28,122 nucleotides of DNA from an uncultured Blastocatellia bacterium (GTDB taxonomy: Bacteria; Acidobacteriota; Blastocatellia; Pyrinomonadales; Pyrinomonadaceae). Numbering within the stretch: the stretch's first letter is position 1; each line of letters starts with the position of its first letter. A program made the position numbers and the translations under genes. A model generated the notes under the pieces. It made no database searches. It was not told the origin of the DNA and was given only the letters and a program-made list of their open reading frames with translations. Location of the stretch: the NCBI GenBank assembly GCA_946480785.1, contig CAMLLD010000080.1:1-28122 (forward strand), written 5' to 3'. This document shows positions 17,258-28,088 of this stretch, in pieces.

Positions 17258-18496
17258 GTGAAATTTATCGAAACTCTTAAACTCGCAGTCGCTGCGATTT
17301 GGGCGCACAAGTTGCGCTCGGCGCTGACGCTGCTCGGAATGATTGTCGGCGTGACGGCGTTCGTGGTCGTGGTCTCGCTGATCGAAGGTTTTAATCGTTA
17401 CGTTGACGAAAAGATCGCCGGCATCGGCGCAAAGTCGTTCACCATTCAACGCTTCAATCCGCTCGAAGATTTCAAAGACACGGACACGATCGCCGCCGCG
17501 CAAAGACGCAACAAAGAGCTCACGATGGAGGACTACGAGTACCTGAAAGCGCGGGCCGGAATGATCGGCAAGATCGGCGCGCGGGCGCGCGGCACTCCGT
17601 CGCAAGTGAAACGCGGTGACGAAGTCATTGACGACGTCTTTGTTTCCGGCGCGACTGCAAACTGCGTCGACATCGAAAACCGCGACGTTGCGGAGGGACG
17701 TTTCATCGCCGAGCCGGAGAACGACAATGCCGCGCGCGTCGCGTACATCGGCGCCGACATCGCCGACAAACTCTTCCCGGCCGGCAACGTGATAGGCAAC
17801 GAGATCAGCATTCGCGGTCTGCCCTATCGCGTGATCGGCGTGGAAACAGCGAAAGGGACCGTCTTCGGTATCCCGCAGGACAACTTCATCATCATTCCTT
17901 TGAAGACGTATTCCATCGACTACGGCAGTCTGATCCGGCAGCGTTCGCTCTACTTCATCGCCACTGCGAAAACCGATGACACCTTCAACGATGCGGTCGA
18001 AGAGAGCCGGTTCCTGATGCGCACCAGGCGCAAGCTCGAACCGCACGAGAAAGACAACTTTGGCATCGTGACGCCCGACGCGATCACCGGGCTGCGCGAT
18101 CGTCTCTTCGGCACGATCTTCATCGTCGCGATCGCGGTGCCGGGCATCGCGCTCATCGTCGGCGCGATCGTGATCATGAACATCATGCTCGTGTCAGTGA
18201 CGGAGCGCACGAAAGAGATCGGCATCCGAAAGTCTCTCGGCGCGCGGCAGGTTGATATACTGAAACAGTTCCTGGTGGAGGCCGTAACACTGGCGACTAT
18301 TGGTGGCGCGGTGGGAATTTTTCTGGCGTGGATCATCGGCGTCCTGATCACCGCGTGGTTCTTTCCCACGTATCTTTCGATCCTCGCGATAGCGGGAGCG
18401 CTCGCAGCTTCGGGCGGCGCGGGCGTGGCTTCGGGAATCTTTCCCGCGTGGAAAGCAGCGCGGCTCGATCCGATTGAAGCGTTGAGGGCTGACTAA
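17258..18496 (+). CDS. MacB/FtsX-type ABC permease, paralog 3
   Basis: A 412-residue permease. It has an N-terminal helix (LRSALTLLGMIVGVTAFVVVVSLI), a periplasmic MacB_PCD-type domain (about 45-280) and the C-terminal FtsX domain with [32 protein letters not shown], ending IFPAWKAARLDPIEALRAD. It begins with GTG, 6 nt after the stop of permease 2, and has a weak Shine-Dalgarno, so expression probably depends on coupling. Its periplasmic domain differs substantially from the other copies (it starts FNRYVDEKIAGIGAKSFTIQRFNP), which suggests different partner or substrate contacts (inference). Confidence 0.92.
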   Translation: MKFIETLKLAVAAIWAHKLRSALTLLGMIVGVTAFVVVVSLIEGFNRYVDEKIAGIGAKSFTIQRFNPLEDFKDTDTIAAAQRRNKELTMEDYEYLKARAGMIGKIGARARGTPSQVKRGDEVIDDVFVSGATANCVDIENRDVAEGRFIAEPENDNAARVAYIGADIADKLFPAGNVIGNEISIRGLPYRVIGVETAKGTVFGIPQDNFIIIPLKTYSIDYGSLIRQRSLYFIATAKTDDTFNDAVEESRFLMRTRRKLEPHEKDNFGIVTPDAITGLRDRLFGTIFIVAIAVPGIALIVGAIVIMNIMLVSVTERTKEIGIRKSLGARQVDILKQFLVEAVTLATIGGAVGIFLAWIIGVLITAWFFPTYLSILAIAGALAASGGAGVASGIFPAWKAARLDPIEALRAD

Positions 18497-18497
18497 A

Positions 18498-19754
18498 ATG
18501 AAAATCCTGCGCAGCGATATTTATGAGAATTTGAAGATGGCCCTCGGCACACTGCGCGCGAACAAGCTGCGCTCGTTCCTGACCGTCTTCGGCGTCGTCA
18601 TCGGCATCATCACCGTGATGCTGATCGCGTCAATCATCAGCGGCATCGACGTCTCCGTCACGCGCGAAGTCGAGTCGTTCGGCACGCGCTCGATCTACAT
18701 CAGCAAGTACAACCCGGGCATTCACATCGGCCGCCTCTCGCGCGAAGAACGCATGCGCAAGGAGCTGACTTACGACGACGCGATCGCGCTGCGCAGCTTG
18801 TCCGCCATCGAACTTTCCGTTCCCTTTCTCGACATCACGAACAACTTCTTTGGCGGCAAGTTGCTGGTGTCTGGCGGCGGCAAGACGTCGGCACAGGTCG
18901 CGCTGCAGGGCACGCTGCCCGACTTCGAAAAAGCCGGGACGCAAGTCATCTCCGAAGGTCGCTTCTTCACCGAAACTGAAAACGACACGAACCAGAATGT
19001 CTGCGTTGTCGGCTCAAAAGTCGCCGACGACTTCTTCAAAGTCGGTTCGCCCGTGGGCCAAACAATCAAGATTGGAGCGGACGAGTTTCGCGTTGTCGGT
19101 GTGCTCGAGAAACGAGAACAGTTTCTCATCGGCGGCGGCAGCGACGATCAGAACAACGTCATTTACCTGCCCTTCAACGTCGCGCAAAAACTCAAACCCA
19201 ACGCCGACGACGTCTACATTCTCGCGGTAGGTCGTGCGGGCATGATGGAGGAAGCCAAGGACCAGGTGCGCGACATGTTGCGCGTACGCCGGCAGGTGCC
19301 ATTTGCCGCAAATGACAACTTCGGCATGGAGACTTCCGAAAGCATCCTCGACAACTTCCGTTCGATTACTGCCGGACTCGCGATCGCGATGGTGGTGATC
19401 TCTTCCGTCGGTCTGATGGTCGGCGGCATCGGCGTGATGAACATCATGCTCGTGTCAGTCACCGAGCGCACACGTGAGATCGGCGTGCGCAAAGCCATCG
19501 GCGCGCGGCGCGCCGACATCATGTGGCAGTTTTTGATCGAAGCGGCGACGCTGACTGGTCTGGGTGGAATTGTCGGCTTGTCGATTGGTTGGGGAATGAC
19601 GCTGCTGCTGCGCTTGTTGTTGCCGTCGTACGTGCCGTTGTGGGCGCCGGTCGGCGGACTGATCGCCAGCGTTGGCATCGGCCTCATCTTTGGCCTCTGG
19701 CCCGCGTGGAAAGCAGCCCGCCTCGATCCCATCGAATCGCTGCGCTACGAGTAA
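18498..19754 (+). CDS. MacB/FtsX-type ABC permease, paralog 4
   Basis: A 418-residue permease and last gene of the operon. It shows an N-terminal helix (LRSFLTVFGVVIGIITVMLIASII), a periplasmic MacB_PCD-type domain (about 45-285) and an FtsX domain with [31 protein letters not shown], ending LWPAWKAARLDPIESLRYE. The start lies 1 nt after the stop of permease 3. It converges on the Yip1-like gene with a 4-bp gap and I see no stem-loop terminator, so read-through antisense into that gene is possible. Confidence 0.92.
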   Translation: MKILRSDIYENLKMALGTLRANKLRSFLTVFGVVIGIITVMLIASIISGIDVSVTREVESFGTRSIYISKYNPGIHIGRLSREERMRKELTYDDAIALRSLSAIELSVPFLDITNNFFGGKLLVSGGGKTSAQVALQGTLPDFEKAGTQVISEGRFFTETENDTNQNVCVVGSKVADDFFKVGSPVGQTIKIGADEFRVVGVLEKREQFLIGGGSDDQNNVIYLPFNVAQKLKPNADDVYILAVGRAGMMEEAKDQVRDMLRVRRQVPFAANDNFGMETSESILDNFRSITAGLAIAMVVISSVGLMVGGIGVMNIMLVSVTERTREIGVRKAIGARRADIMWQFLIEAATLTGLGGIVGLSIGWGMTLLLRLLLPSYVPLWAPVGGLIASVGIGLIFGLWPAWKAARLDPIESLRYE

Positions 19755-19758
19755 GCAG

Positions 19759-20769
19759 TTACGAAATAAACTGCGGGAACAGCGCTGTAATCACCGTTAC
19801 GAACAGCAGCAACAACACCCACAGGCAAATCGAGACGCCCCAGCCTGCGCCTTTACTGACTTTCGTCGAGCCGTAGTGCAAGCCTTTCGCGCGCAACCAC
19901 AGTCCGTAAAGTGAAGTGATGCCGATGAAGCTCGCCATGACAAACAGTACCGGATGGTTCGCGGGGGAAAGCAGGATGCCGAGGTTGTCCTGCAGCGTGG
20001 TTTCCTGATTGAGAATCGGATGCAGATCTTCGGGCGCCTTTAGGTAAAGAATCACGAGCCCGAGTATCTTTTGAATCGCGACCACCGGCAGCGTCGCGTA
20101 GAAAGTCACTGCCAACACCTGCCAGAAATTCGCTCGGCCGCCAAAGACGAGAATCAGTAACAGCGAAAGGCCAGCCGCAAGCGCGCCGAAGACGAACAGG
20201 GCCACGAGCGACTTCAACGCGCTGCCCACACGCTGCACCGGGTTCTTGAGCGCGTCCAATTGGTCCGTGCGAATCCTGTCGATTGCTTCGGGCGGCGGAG
20301 CAAACGGTGGTCCCATCTGCGAGATCTTCTCTACCGTGTGATCGACGATGCGCTCCGGCGTGATGCGTTGAATGAACGCGGTCGAATAGATCATCGTCAA
20401 CACCCAGATCGTGAGCAACGCGCCGAGCCAGTACGGATGAACGCGCAGGTTACGAAACACGCGCGCGGGTTCGTAGAAAATTCCCGTCACCTTTTCGAAC
20501 CACGACATCCGGCCCTCCGGATCGGGAAAGTACGGCCGGCGAATGAAAGTCAGCGCAAACCACACGATGCCGAGAAAACAGAGTGCGAGACCCGTGCCTA
20601 TGCCACCGGCAATAAACTTCGCTGCGCCACCGACAGCGAAGATCACGCCCAGCGCAAACGCCGCAATGGCGAACGGTCGTAACTGTGTGGGACGTGAACC
20701 TCTCGGCTCTGCGTCAGTCATTGGCGGCGGCGGTGGCGCCTGAAACGTTGGGTCCTGGGGAGCGCTCAT
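19759..20769 (-). CDS. Yip1-domain-like membrane protein
   Basis: A 336-residue protein with a Pro-rich cytoplasmic N-terminus (about 1-30) followed by two helices (FAIAAFALGVIFAVGGAAKFI; GLALCFLGIVWFALTFI). A Yip1-like module comes next, beginning WFEKVTGIFYEPARVFRNLRVHPYWLGALLTIWVL, and further helices (SLVALFVFGALAAGLSLLLILVFGG; VLAVTFYATLPVVAIQKILGLVILYL; VLFVMASFIGITSLYGLWL; WGVSICLWVLLLLFVTVITALF). The bacterial Yip1 family has no firmly established role. A strong AGGAG 7 nt before the ATG supports the start. It lies 66 bp downstream of the OppF-type gene on the same strand. Confidence 0.8.
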   Translation of the reverse strand: MSAPQDPTFQAPPPPPMTDAEPRGSRPTQLRPFAIAAFALGVIFAVGGAAKFIAGGIGTGLALCFLGIVWFALTFIRRPYFPDPEGRMSWFEKVTGIFYEPARVFRNLRVHPYWLGALLTIWVLTMIYSTAFIQRITPERIVDHTVEKISQMGPPFAPPPEAIDRIRTDQLDALKNPVQRVGSALKSLVALFVFGALAAGLSLLLILVFGGRANFWQVLAVTFYATLPVVAIQKILGLVILYLKAPEDLHPILNQETTLQDNLGILLSPANHPVLFVMASFIGITSLYGLWLRAKGLHYGSTKVSKGAGWGVSICLWVLLLLFVTVITALFPQFIS

Positions 20770-20835
20770 TCTTTTTCTCCTATGAGAGGTTTTGACAATC
20801 TAAATGTTGGACTCGTTGATACGGCCTTCGGTAAA

Positions 20836-21879
20836 TCAAAGTTTCACCGGCAATATCTCAGAAGCCGGCGCTTCGGTCCAACCCGGCACGCGTATACACG
20901 CGACGTGATGGCCCGGCGATACTTCGCGCAACTCCGGATCGACGTGCGCACACTCTTCGATCGCGAGCGGACAGCGCGTGCGAAAGCGGCAGCCTGAAGG
21001 CGGATTGATCGGTGTCGGCACGTCGCCCTGCAGGATGATTCGTTCGCGCTTCTTGCGCGGATCGGGAATCGGTATCGCTGACAGTAAAGCCTGCGTGTAC
21101 GGGTGCAGCGGCTTCGCATACAACTCCGCCGCGTCAGCGATCTCGACGATGCGACCGAGATACATCACCGCCACGCGCGTTGAGATATGTTCGACAACGG
21201 CAAGCCCGTGCGAGATGAATAAGTACGTGAGCTTGAACTCTTCTTGTAACTCCTGCAAGAGGTTCACGACCTGCGCCTGCACCGACACATCCAACGCGGA
21301 CACCGGCTCGTCAGCGACGATCAATTTCGGATTCAACGCGAGCGCGCGCGCAACGCCGATGCGTTGGCGCTGGCCGCCGGAGAACTCGTGCGCGTAGCGG
21401 TTCGCGTAATCAGGATCGAGCCCAACGCGTTGCAGGAGCGACGCGACGCGATCGCGGCGTTCGTTACGCGTGCCTTCGTTGTGAATCACGAGCGGCTCGG
21501 CAATGATGTCGCCGATCTTCATGCGCGGATTTAACGAAGCGTAAGGATCCTGAAAGATGATCTGCATCTCGCGCCGCAGTTGGCGCAGACGTTTGTTGTC
21601 GAGCGCGAGCACGTCCTGACCGGCGAAAGTGATCTGTCCCGCGGTTGGTTCGATCAAACGCAACAAGCAACGTCCCACCGTCGACTTCCCGCAGCCTGAT
21701 TCGCCGACGAGTCCCAACGTCTCGCCCGCAAAGATGTCGAACGACACACCATCAACCGCGCGGACGACTTCGTCTGAGCCTTCGACCGGAAAGTGCTTCA
21801 TCAAGCCGCGCGCGCTCACGAGCGTCTCGCGCGCCGGTAAAATAGTTTGTGTCTGTTCGTGGGTCTGAACCTGTTGCAT
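20836..21879 (-). CDS. Oligo/dipeptide ABC transporter ATPase, OppF/DppF type
   Basis: A 347-residue ATPase. Walker [11 protein letters not shown]-loop [13 protein letters not shown], signature [15 protein letters not shown], Walker [15 protein letters not shown] and switch His ([10 protein letters not shown]) are intact. The C-terminus holds the Opp/Dpp-specific extension with [12 protein letters not shown] and a Cys motif ([15 protein letters not shown]...HHVAC); in characterised DppD-type proteins the comparable motif binds an iron-sulfur cluster. An extra N-terminal segment of about 20 residues precedes the core. Its ATG directly follows the stop of the OppD-type gene (TAA-ATG). No permease or substrate-binding protein gene is in the window, so peptides as substrate are inferred from family only. 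Confidence 0.9.
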   Translation of the reverse strand: MQQVQTHEQTQTILPARETLVSARGLMKHFPVEGSDEVVRAVDGVSFDIFAGETLGLVGESGCGKSTVGRCLLRLIEPTAGQITFAGQDVLALDNKRLRQLRREMQIIFQDPYASLNPRMKIGDIIAEPLVIHNEGTRNERRDRVASLLQRVGLDPDYANRYAHEFSGGQRQRIGVARALALNPKLIVADEPVSALDVSVQAQVVNLLQELQEEFKLTYLFISHGLAVVEHISTRVAVMYLGRIVEIADAAELYAKPLHPYTQALLSAIPIPDPRKKRERIILQGDVPTPINPPSGCRFRTRCPLAIEECAHVDPELREVSPGHHVACIRVPGWTEAPASEILPVKL

Positions 21880-22905
<1,026 letters not shown>

Positions 22906-22911
22906 GCGTGA

Positions 22912-23769
22912 TCAGTAGAGATGGAAGTTGTACTCGAGTTGCATCCACATCGAGACTTTCTTGCCGTCCTTCACTGCCGGATAAAACTTGATTCTCTTTG
23001 CGACCGCTACCGCATTCTCCGTGAGTCCAAAAGGAAGGCCCGAAACGATGCTAATGTCGCTGACGTTGCCCGCGGAGGTAAACAGTGCCTTGAGGATCAC
23101 CGTGCCGGTTACGCCGTTGCGGCGGGCGGCTTCGGTGTAGACCGCTTCCGGTTTTTGCGCCAGACGAATTTTCTGATCGACATCCTTGCTGGAAACGGGT
23201 GTGTCGGGTGTGTCCTGCTCGTACGGAATTCCTGGACCGTCAGTAACAACAATGCCCTCCTCCTTGTCGCCCAGCACGACGGAATAAAGGAAAGCCTTCA
23301 CCCGCGGATCATCGCTGGCCGCACCGCCCACGCCGAAAAAATAAAGACGAGTGTCGGTCCGAAACAAACGTGCTGTCAGCAGACCGGCCTTCGTTTCGGA
23401 GGATAATTCTTTCCCGGGGATGCCGCCGCTTTCGACGTCGTGCGCGCTCGCGCGGTGTAACTTCCAAGCCCCAATCTGCTCGTTGACGAACTCGTTGAGC
23501 GACTTCCGCGGCGACCCGTTCTCAAAAACATCAACCTGATAGACCAAACCGTCTGCGTAAGCGCCGAGCTGAATTTGCTGGCGCTTTTTTTCTGAGGGGT
23601 AAAGGAACACCGTTGCGGTCGTCATGGCCGGACGCGTCGGCATCACCACTGAAAATTTTTGCCCTATAACTGTGTACCGGCTCCACGACTCGGGTGCTGA
23701 CTGCGCGCGGGCAGATAACGAGCCGGCAAGAATTAGACTAAGGGCGAGGAGTGCGGTGCGGGTCTTCAT
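22912..23769 (-). CDS. Periplasmic protein with C-terminal TonB domain
   Basis: A 285-residue protein with a cleavable signal peptide (LLALSLILAGSLSARAQSAPE; probable cleavage after RAQ or ARA). An N-terminal unknown domain (about 25-185) begins SWSRYTVIGQKFSVVMPTRP. The C-terminal TonB_C-type domain (about 200-285) includes YTEAARRNGVTGTVILKALFTSAGNVSDISIVSGLPFGLTENAVAVAKRIKFYPA. Unlike true TonB it has no retained N-terminal membrane anchor and no Pro-rich spanner, so an energy-transducing role is unlikely. Its start overlaps the stop of the deacetylase gene by 4 nt (ATGA), indicating coupling. Confidence 0.85.
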   Translation of the reverse strand: MKTRTALLALSLILAGSLSARAQSAPESWSRYTVIGQKFSVVMPTRPAMTTATVFLYPSEKKRQQIQLGAYADGLVYQVDVFENGSPRKSLNEFVNEQIGAWKLHRASAHDVESGGIPGKELSSETKAGLLTARLFRTDTRLYFFGVGGAASDDPRVKAFLYSVVLGDKEEGIVVTDGPGIPYEQDTPDTPVSSKDVDQKIRLAQKPEAVYTEAARRNGVTGTVILKALFTSAGNVSDISIVSGLPFGLTENAVAVAKRIKFYPAVKDGKKVSMWMQLEYNFHLY

Positions 23770-24712
23770 AGTCCTAACTTATTCATGCGCGCCTCTTCGA
23801 TATCACCGTCCTCGGCGGGATAACGCTGCGACATCGGAATCGTTCCCTTCTCCTTGGCCACAGACCAGACGATGCTCTCACCCGCGGGAAGAACTTTCGG
23901 TTTTGCGGCAAACACGGGATCGGTAAAGGCGTCCTCGGCGTCGATCAGCCGCCAGCCTTTTGCCTGCAGCATTTCGATGATGTCGTTGAGAAAGAGGGCG
24001 TTGAGTAGATTGAAATGCACGAGCAACGTGTGCTTCACCGGATGACCGAGAGCACGCACCGCTAGCTGGTCGTAGTAATCAGCGCGCGTCCACATGTGTT
24101 CGAGATAATAGTCGCGATAAGGCTTCACGTCAGACGAGGGACCTTTTTGCAGGCGCGCGATGAGATGCCGGTCGATGGCCCAATCGGAGTTGTCGACAGT
24201 GACGTGACCGGTGCGATAACCATGCTCTGTGAGAAACGCGCGCATGCCGTCGCGCTTCGCCGCCGTCTCACCTTCCTTCAACGCGGGAAAGCGGAAGTAT
24301 TTGCGAAAGCGCGGAAAGTCCTTCAGCAGCGCTTCGGCGCGCAGGATGTCGGCTTCGTACGCTTTAACGTCGGTATCGGGAGCGTTGAAAGGTCGATGCG
24401 AGTAAGTGTGGTTGCCGATCATGTGACCGGCCTTGTCCCACGCGGAGAGAAGCTGCTTGCCCTGATCGTCTTCGATGTTGCGGCCGATGACAAAGAGCGC
24501 GGCTTTAATCGAATGTTTTTGGAAAGTGTTGAGGATTGCTTCACTGCGCTGCGCGCCCGTGAGCTTCACGGCGTTCTGCCAGTAGAAGTCATCCATCGTA
24601 ATCGAAAACTGCGGCGCTGGTGTGTACGCGAACGTGGGGACGACGTCGAAACCGGCGGCGAGCGCGGTGAAGCCGAGGAGTTTCGTGAAGTCTCGTCTAT
24701 TCAAAGAGGTGT

Positions 24713-24716
<4 letters not shown>
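23766..24716 (-). CDS. Tat-exported polysaccharide deacetylase-like (NodB-fold) protein
   Basis: A 316-residue protein with a twin-arginine signal ([20 protein letters not shown]). The catalytic domain is of the carbohydrate esterase 4 / NodB type: motif 1 SITMDDF (Asp42, Asp43), a metal-binding pair [10 protein letters not shown] (His103, His107), motif 3 [10 protein letters not shown], motif 4 TVDNSDW and motif 5 LLVHFN. In this family the fold removes N-acetyl groups from chitin-like or peptidoglycan sugars; the true substrate is unknown. I chose the ATG at 24716 because it overlaps the mutase stop by 4 nt and starts just before the Tat motif. Coupled upstream to the acyl-CoA mutase gene and downstream to the TonB-C gene. 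Confidence 0.87.
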
Positions 24717-26323
<1,607 letters not shown>

Positions 26324-26357
26324 GGTGATCGAGGACACGCGAAGCCTAGCATACATC

Positions 26358-26376
26358 GGCCACAGATGACACGGAT
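26358..26376 (+). repeat. Short CACGGAT-type intergenic repeat, copy 1
   Basis: The sequence GGCCACAGATGACACGGAT upstream of the mutase gene closely resembles 27645-27672, which reads GCCACGGATGAACACAGATAACACGGAT. Both lie in gene gaps. They look like degenerate members of a dispersed short repeat; I cannot name the family with certainty. Confidence 0.45.
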
Positions 26377-26398
26377 CGAAGATTAGTGATAGTGATAG

Positions 26399-26467
26399 TT
26401 TGGAGTGCGGCGACTGGTCGCCGCTTTGGTCGGAGGTGAAAGCGGCAACAAGTTGCCGCACTCCAAA
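26399..26467. repeat. REPIN-like palindromic repeat, copy 2
   Basis: Two 29-bp arms (26399-26427 and 26439-26467) are inverted with 3 mismatches, separated by an 11-bp spacer. The ends are TTTGGAGTGCGGC and GCCGCACTCCAAA, as in copy 1 at 77-136. Each arm has its own hairpin; the left one, GCGGCGAC-TG-GTCGCCGC, is perfect. It ends 10 bp before the ATG of the methyltransferase gene, so it is probably in that gene's 5' untranslated region. Confidence 0.85.
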
Positions 26468-26477
26468 GAGAGTGACG

Positions 26478-27644
26478 ATGAGTACGGTAGTTGTGAACAA
26501 ACGTGGCGCGGATCGTGTCCGCCGCGGGCATTTGTGGATCTATCGCAGCGATGTGAGCGCAGTCGACGCCGCGGGTGGCTCAGTGGCGGCGGTGCGCGAT
26601 GAACGCGGCAATTTTATCGGCCAGGCGCTCTACAGCGACGCCTCGCAGATCGCGCTTCGTTTTCTGACGCAGACGCAGGAAGAGATCGATCGCGACTGGT
26701 GGCGTGCGCGTATTCGCGCCGCTGCGACACGGCGAGATATTCCGGCGGGGACGAACGCGTATCGCCTCGTGTATTCGGAAGGCGATCTGCTGCCGTCGCT
26801 GATCGTCGATCGCTATAACGACGTTCTCGTGTTGCAAACGTTGTCGCAAGGCACGGAGACGCTGAAGTCGCTGTTTGCGGAAATACTGATCGACGAGTTT
26901 CAGCCGCACGCAGTGATCGAGCGCAACGACGCGCGCGTGCGCGAGCTCGAGGGTTTGCCTTTGATCTCCGCGACGGTTTACGGCGCAGCGCCTGACGAGC
27001 TGGAGATCCTGCAACACGGATTGCGCTTCGTCGTTTCGCCGGGCGCGGGACAGAAGACGGGATCGTTTCTCGATCAGCGTGAGAACCGGATCGCCGCGCG
27101 CGCGGCGGCGCAGACGACGAACCGCGGACACGCGCTCGATTGCTTCACGTTCAACGGCGCGTTTGCGCTGCATCTCGCGAGCGTCTGTGAAGAGGTGATC
27201 GGGATCGACATTTCGGCGGATGCAGTCGCGGCCGCACAACACAACGCACGGCTTAACGAAATGAGCAACGTTGAGTTTCGTGAAGCGAATGTTTTCGACG
27301 CATTGCGCGAGTTTGAAACGCGCGGCGAACGCTTTGACGCGATCGTTCTAGATCCACCGGCGTTTGCGAAGAACCGCGCGAGCCTGAAGTCTGCGGTTCG
27401 TGGTTACAAGGAGATCAATCTGCGCGCGTTGAAGCTGCTGCATCCGGGCGGCGTGCTGATCACTTGCACGTGTTCGTATCACGTCGCGGAAGATTTGTTT
27501 CTGGAGATTGTAGGTGAGGCGGCGATCGACGCGCGCCGCCGCGTTCAGATCATCGAGAAGCGCATGCAGGCCTCGGATCATCCCGTTTTGATCGGGATGC
27601 CCGAGACCTACTATTTGAAGTGCGTGATTGCGCGAGTACTTTGA
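26478..27644 (+). CDS. rlmI: RlmI-type 23S rRNA (cytosine-5) methyltransferase
   Basis: A 388-residue class I SAM-dependent methyltransferase with an N-terminal PUA domain (about 1-75; [22 protein letters not shown]). A central RlmI-type EEHEAD-like region ([22 protein letters not shown]) follows. The Rossmann domain has the SAM motif [16 protein letters not shown], acidic VIGIDIS, and motif [11 protein letters not shown], with the catalytic-type Cys segment [10 protein letters not shown]. Size fits RlmI, which makes m5C1962 in E. coli 23S rRNA; the exact position is inferred by family. I chose the ATG at 26478, just before the PUA domain. An in-frame TTG at 26400 would encode 26 extra residues from the REPIN and is rejected. 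Divergent from the mutase gene. Confidence 0.88.
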   Translation: MSTVVVNKRGADRVRRGHLWIYRSDVSAVDAAGGSVAAVRDERGNFIGQALYSDASQIALRFLTQTQEEIDRDWWRARIRAAATRRDIPAGTNAYRLVYSEGDLLPSLIVDRYNDVLVLQTLSQGTETLKSLFAEILIDEFQPHAVIERNDARVRELEGLPLISATVYGAAPDELEILQHGLRFVVSPGAGQKTGSFLDQRENRIAARAAAQTTNRGHALDCFTFNGAFALHLASVCEEVIGIDISADAVAAAQHNARLNEMSNVEFREANVFDALREFETRGERFDAIVLDPPAFAKNRASLKSAVRGYKEINLRALKLLHPGGVLITCTCSYHVAEDLFLEIVGEAAIDARRRVQIIEKRMQASDHPVLIGMPETYYLKCVIARVL

Positions 27645-27672
27645 GCCACGGATGAACACAGATAACACGGAT
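27645..27672 (+). repeat. Short CACGGAT-type intergenic repeat, copy 2
   Basis: A 28-bp stretch with two CACGGAT words lies immediately after the methyltransferase stop and 4 bp before the stop of the convergent partial gene. It is related to 26358-26376. No stem-loop terminator is evident. Confidence 0.5.
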
Positions 27673-27676
27673 CTGA

Positions 27677-28088
27677 TTACATACCGGGATCGTTTTCGAC
27701 AACGACCTTGCTCGTGTAGTCCTTTCCGTTGACCGTGAGCTTCACGTTGTAAGTGCCGGCTTCAAGCGGCAGGCCCAGATTGAAGAGCCCGCCGAAGCCG
27801 CCGCCACCGCCGCCTCCACCACCACCGCCGCCGAAACCGCCACCACCGGGCGGACGCGGAGGCGGATCGCTACGCAAGTTCCACTGCACGCGATTGATGC
27901 CAACGTCCTTCGTGCCTGTGATGTTGCGCACGACCTTGCCGCTGTAATCCGAGATCGCGATCTTCACGTCGCCGGACGGCGCGGCTTTTAAGTAGTAAGT
28001 GATCGCCGTGCCCGGCGCCGGGTTCGAGGCGCGAAACAGTTTCGAACCACCCCAGTAACGATTGAGTCGCGGATCGTTACTGGGGTGG
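27677..28088 (-). CDS. C-terminal part of a secreted glycine-rich protein (VPS10/BNR-repeat hydrolase-like)
   Basis: Incomplete at its 5' side: the contig ends in adapter, so only about 137 C-terminal residues remain. They contain RASNPAPGTAITYYLKAAP, then a FlgD-Ig-like beta segment (VKIAISDYSGKVVRNI...GINRVQWNLRSDPP). A long poly-Gly/Phe tract comes next, then the terminal PLEAGTYNVKLTVNGKDYTSKVVVENDPGM. This tail resembles the C-termini of large secreted sortilin/VPS10- or BNR-repeat 'glycosyl hydrolase' proteins common in Acidobacteriota and Bacteroidota; the catalytic part is not visible. Residues read from the last 34 bases (MCSSDL...) are adapter translation, not protein. The first about 13 residues may also be unreliable because of an inverted repeat next to the adapter. 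Confidence 0.7.
27791..27853 (-). repeat. Microsatellite-like GGN tract encoding poly-glycine
   Basis: A run of CCN/GGN triplets encodes PPRPPGGGGFGGGGGGGGGGGGFGG-type sequence (described by its Gly/Phe composition) within the partial secreted protein. Such tracts are prone to slippage and to assembly errors, so the exact length is uncertain. Confidence 0.8.
28047..28088. repeat. 16-bp perfect inverted repeat abutting the adapter
   Basis: CCACCCCAGTAACGAT (28047-28062) is the exact reverse complement of 28073-28088, with a 10-nt loop. The right arm ends exactly where the adapter begins. A fold-back or chimeric read end is likely, though a chance genomic palindrome is not excluded. Confidence 0.75.

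Noticed and set aside
19755..19758. Expected terminator between the convergent ABC operon and Yip1-like gene.
   Set aside because: Only 4 bp separate the stop codons and no stem-loop is visible in or near them.
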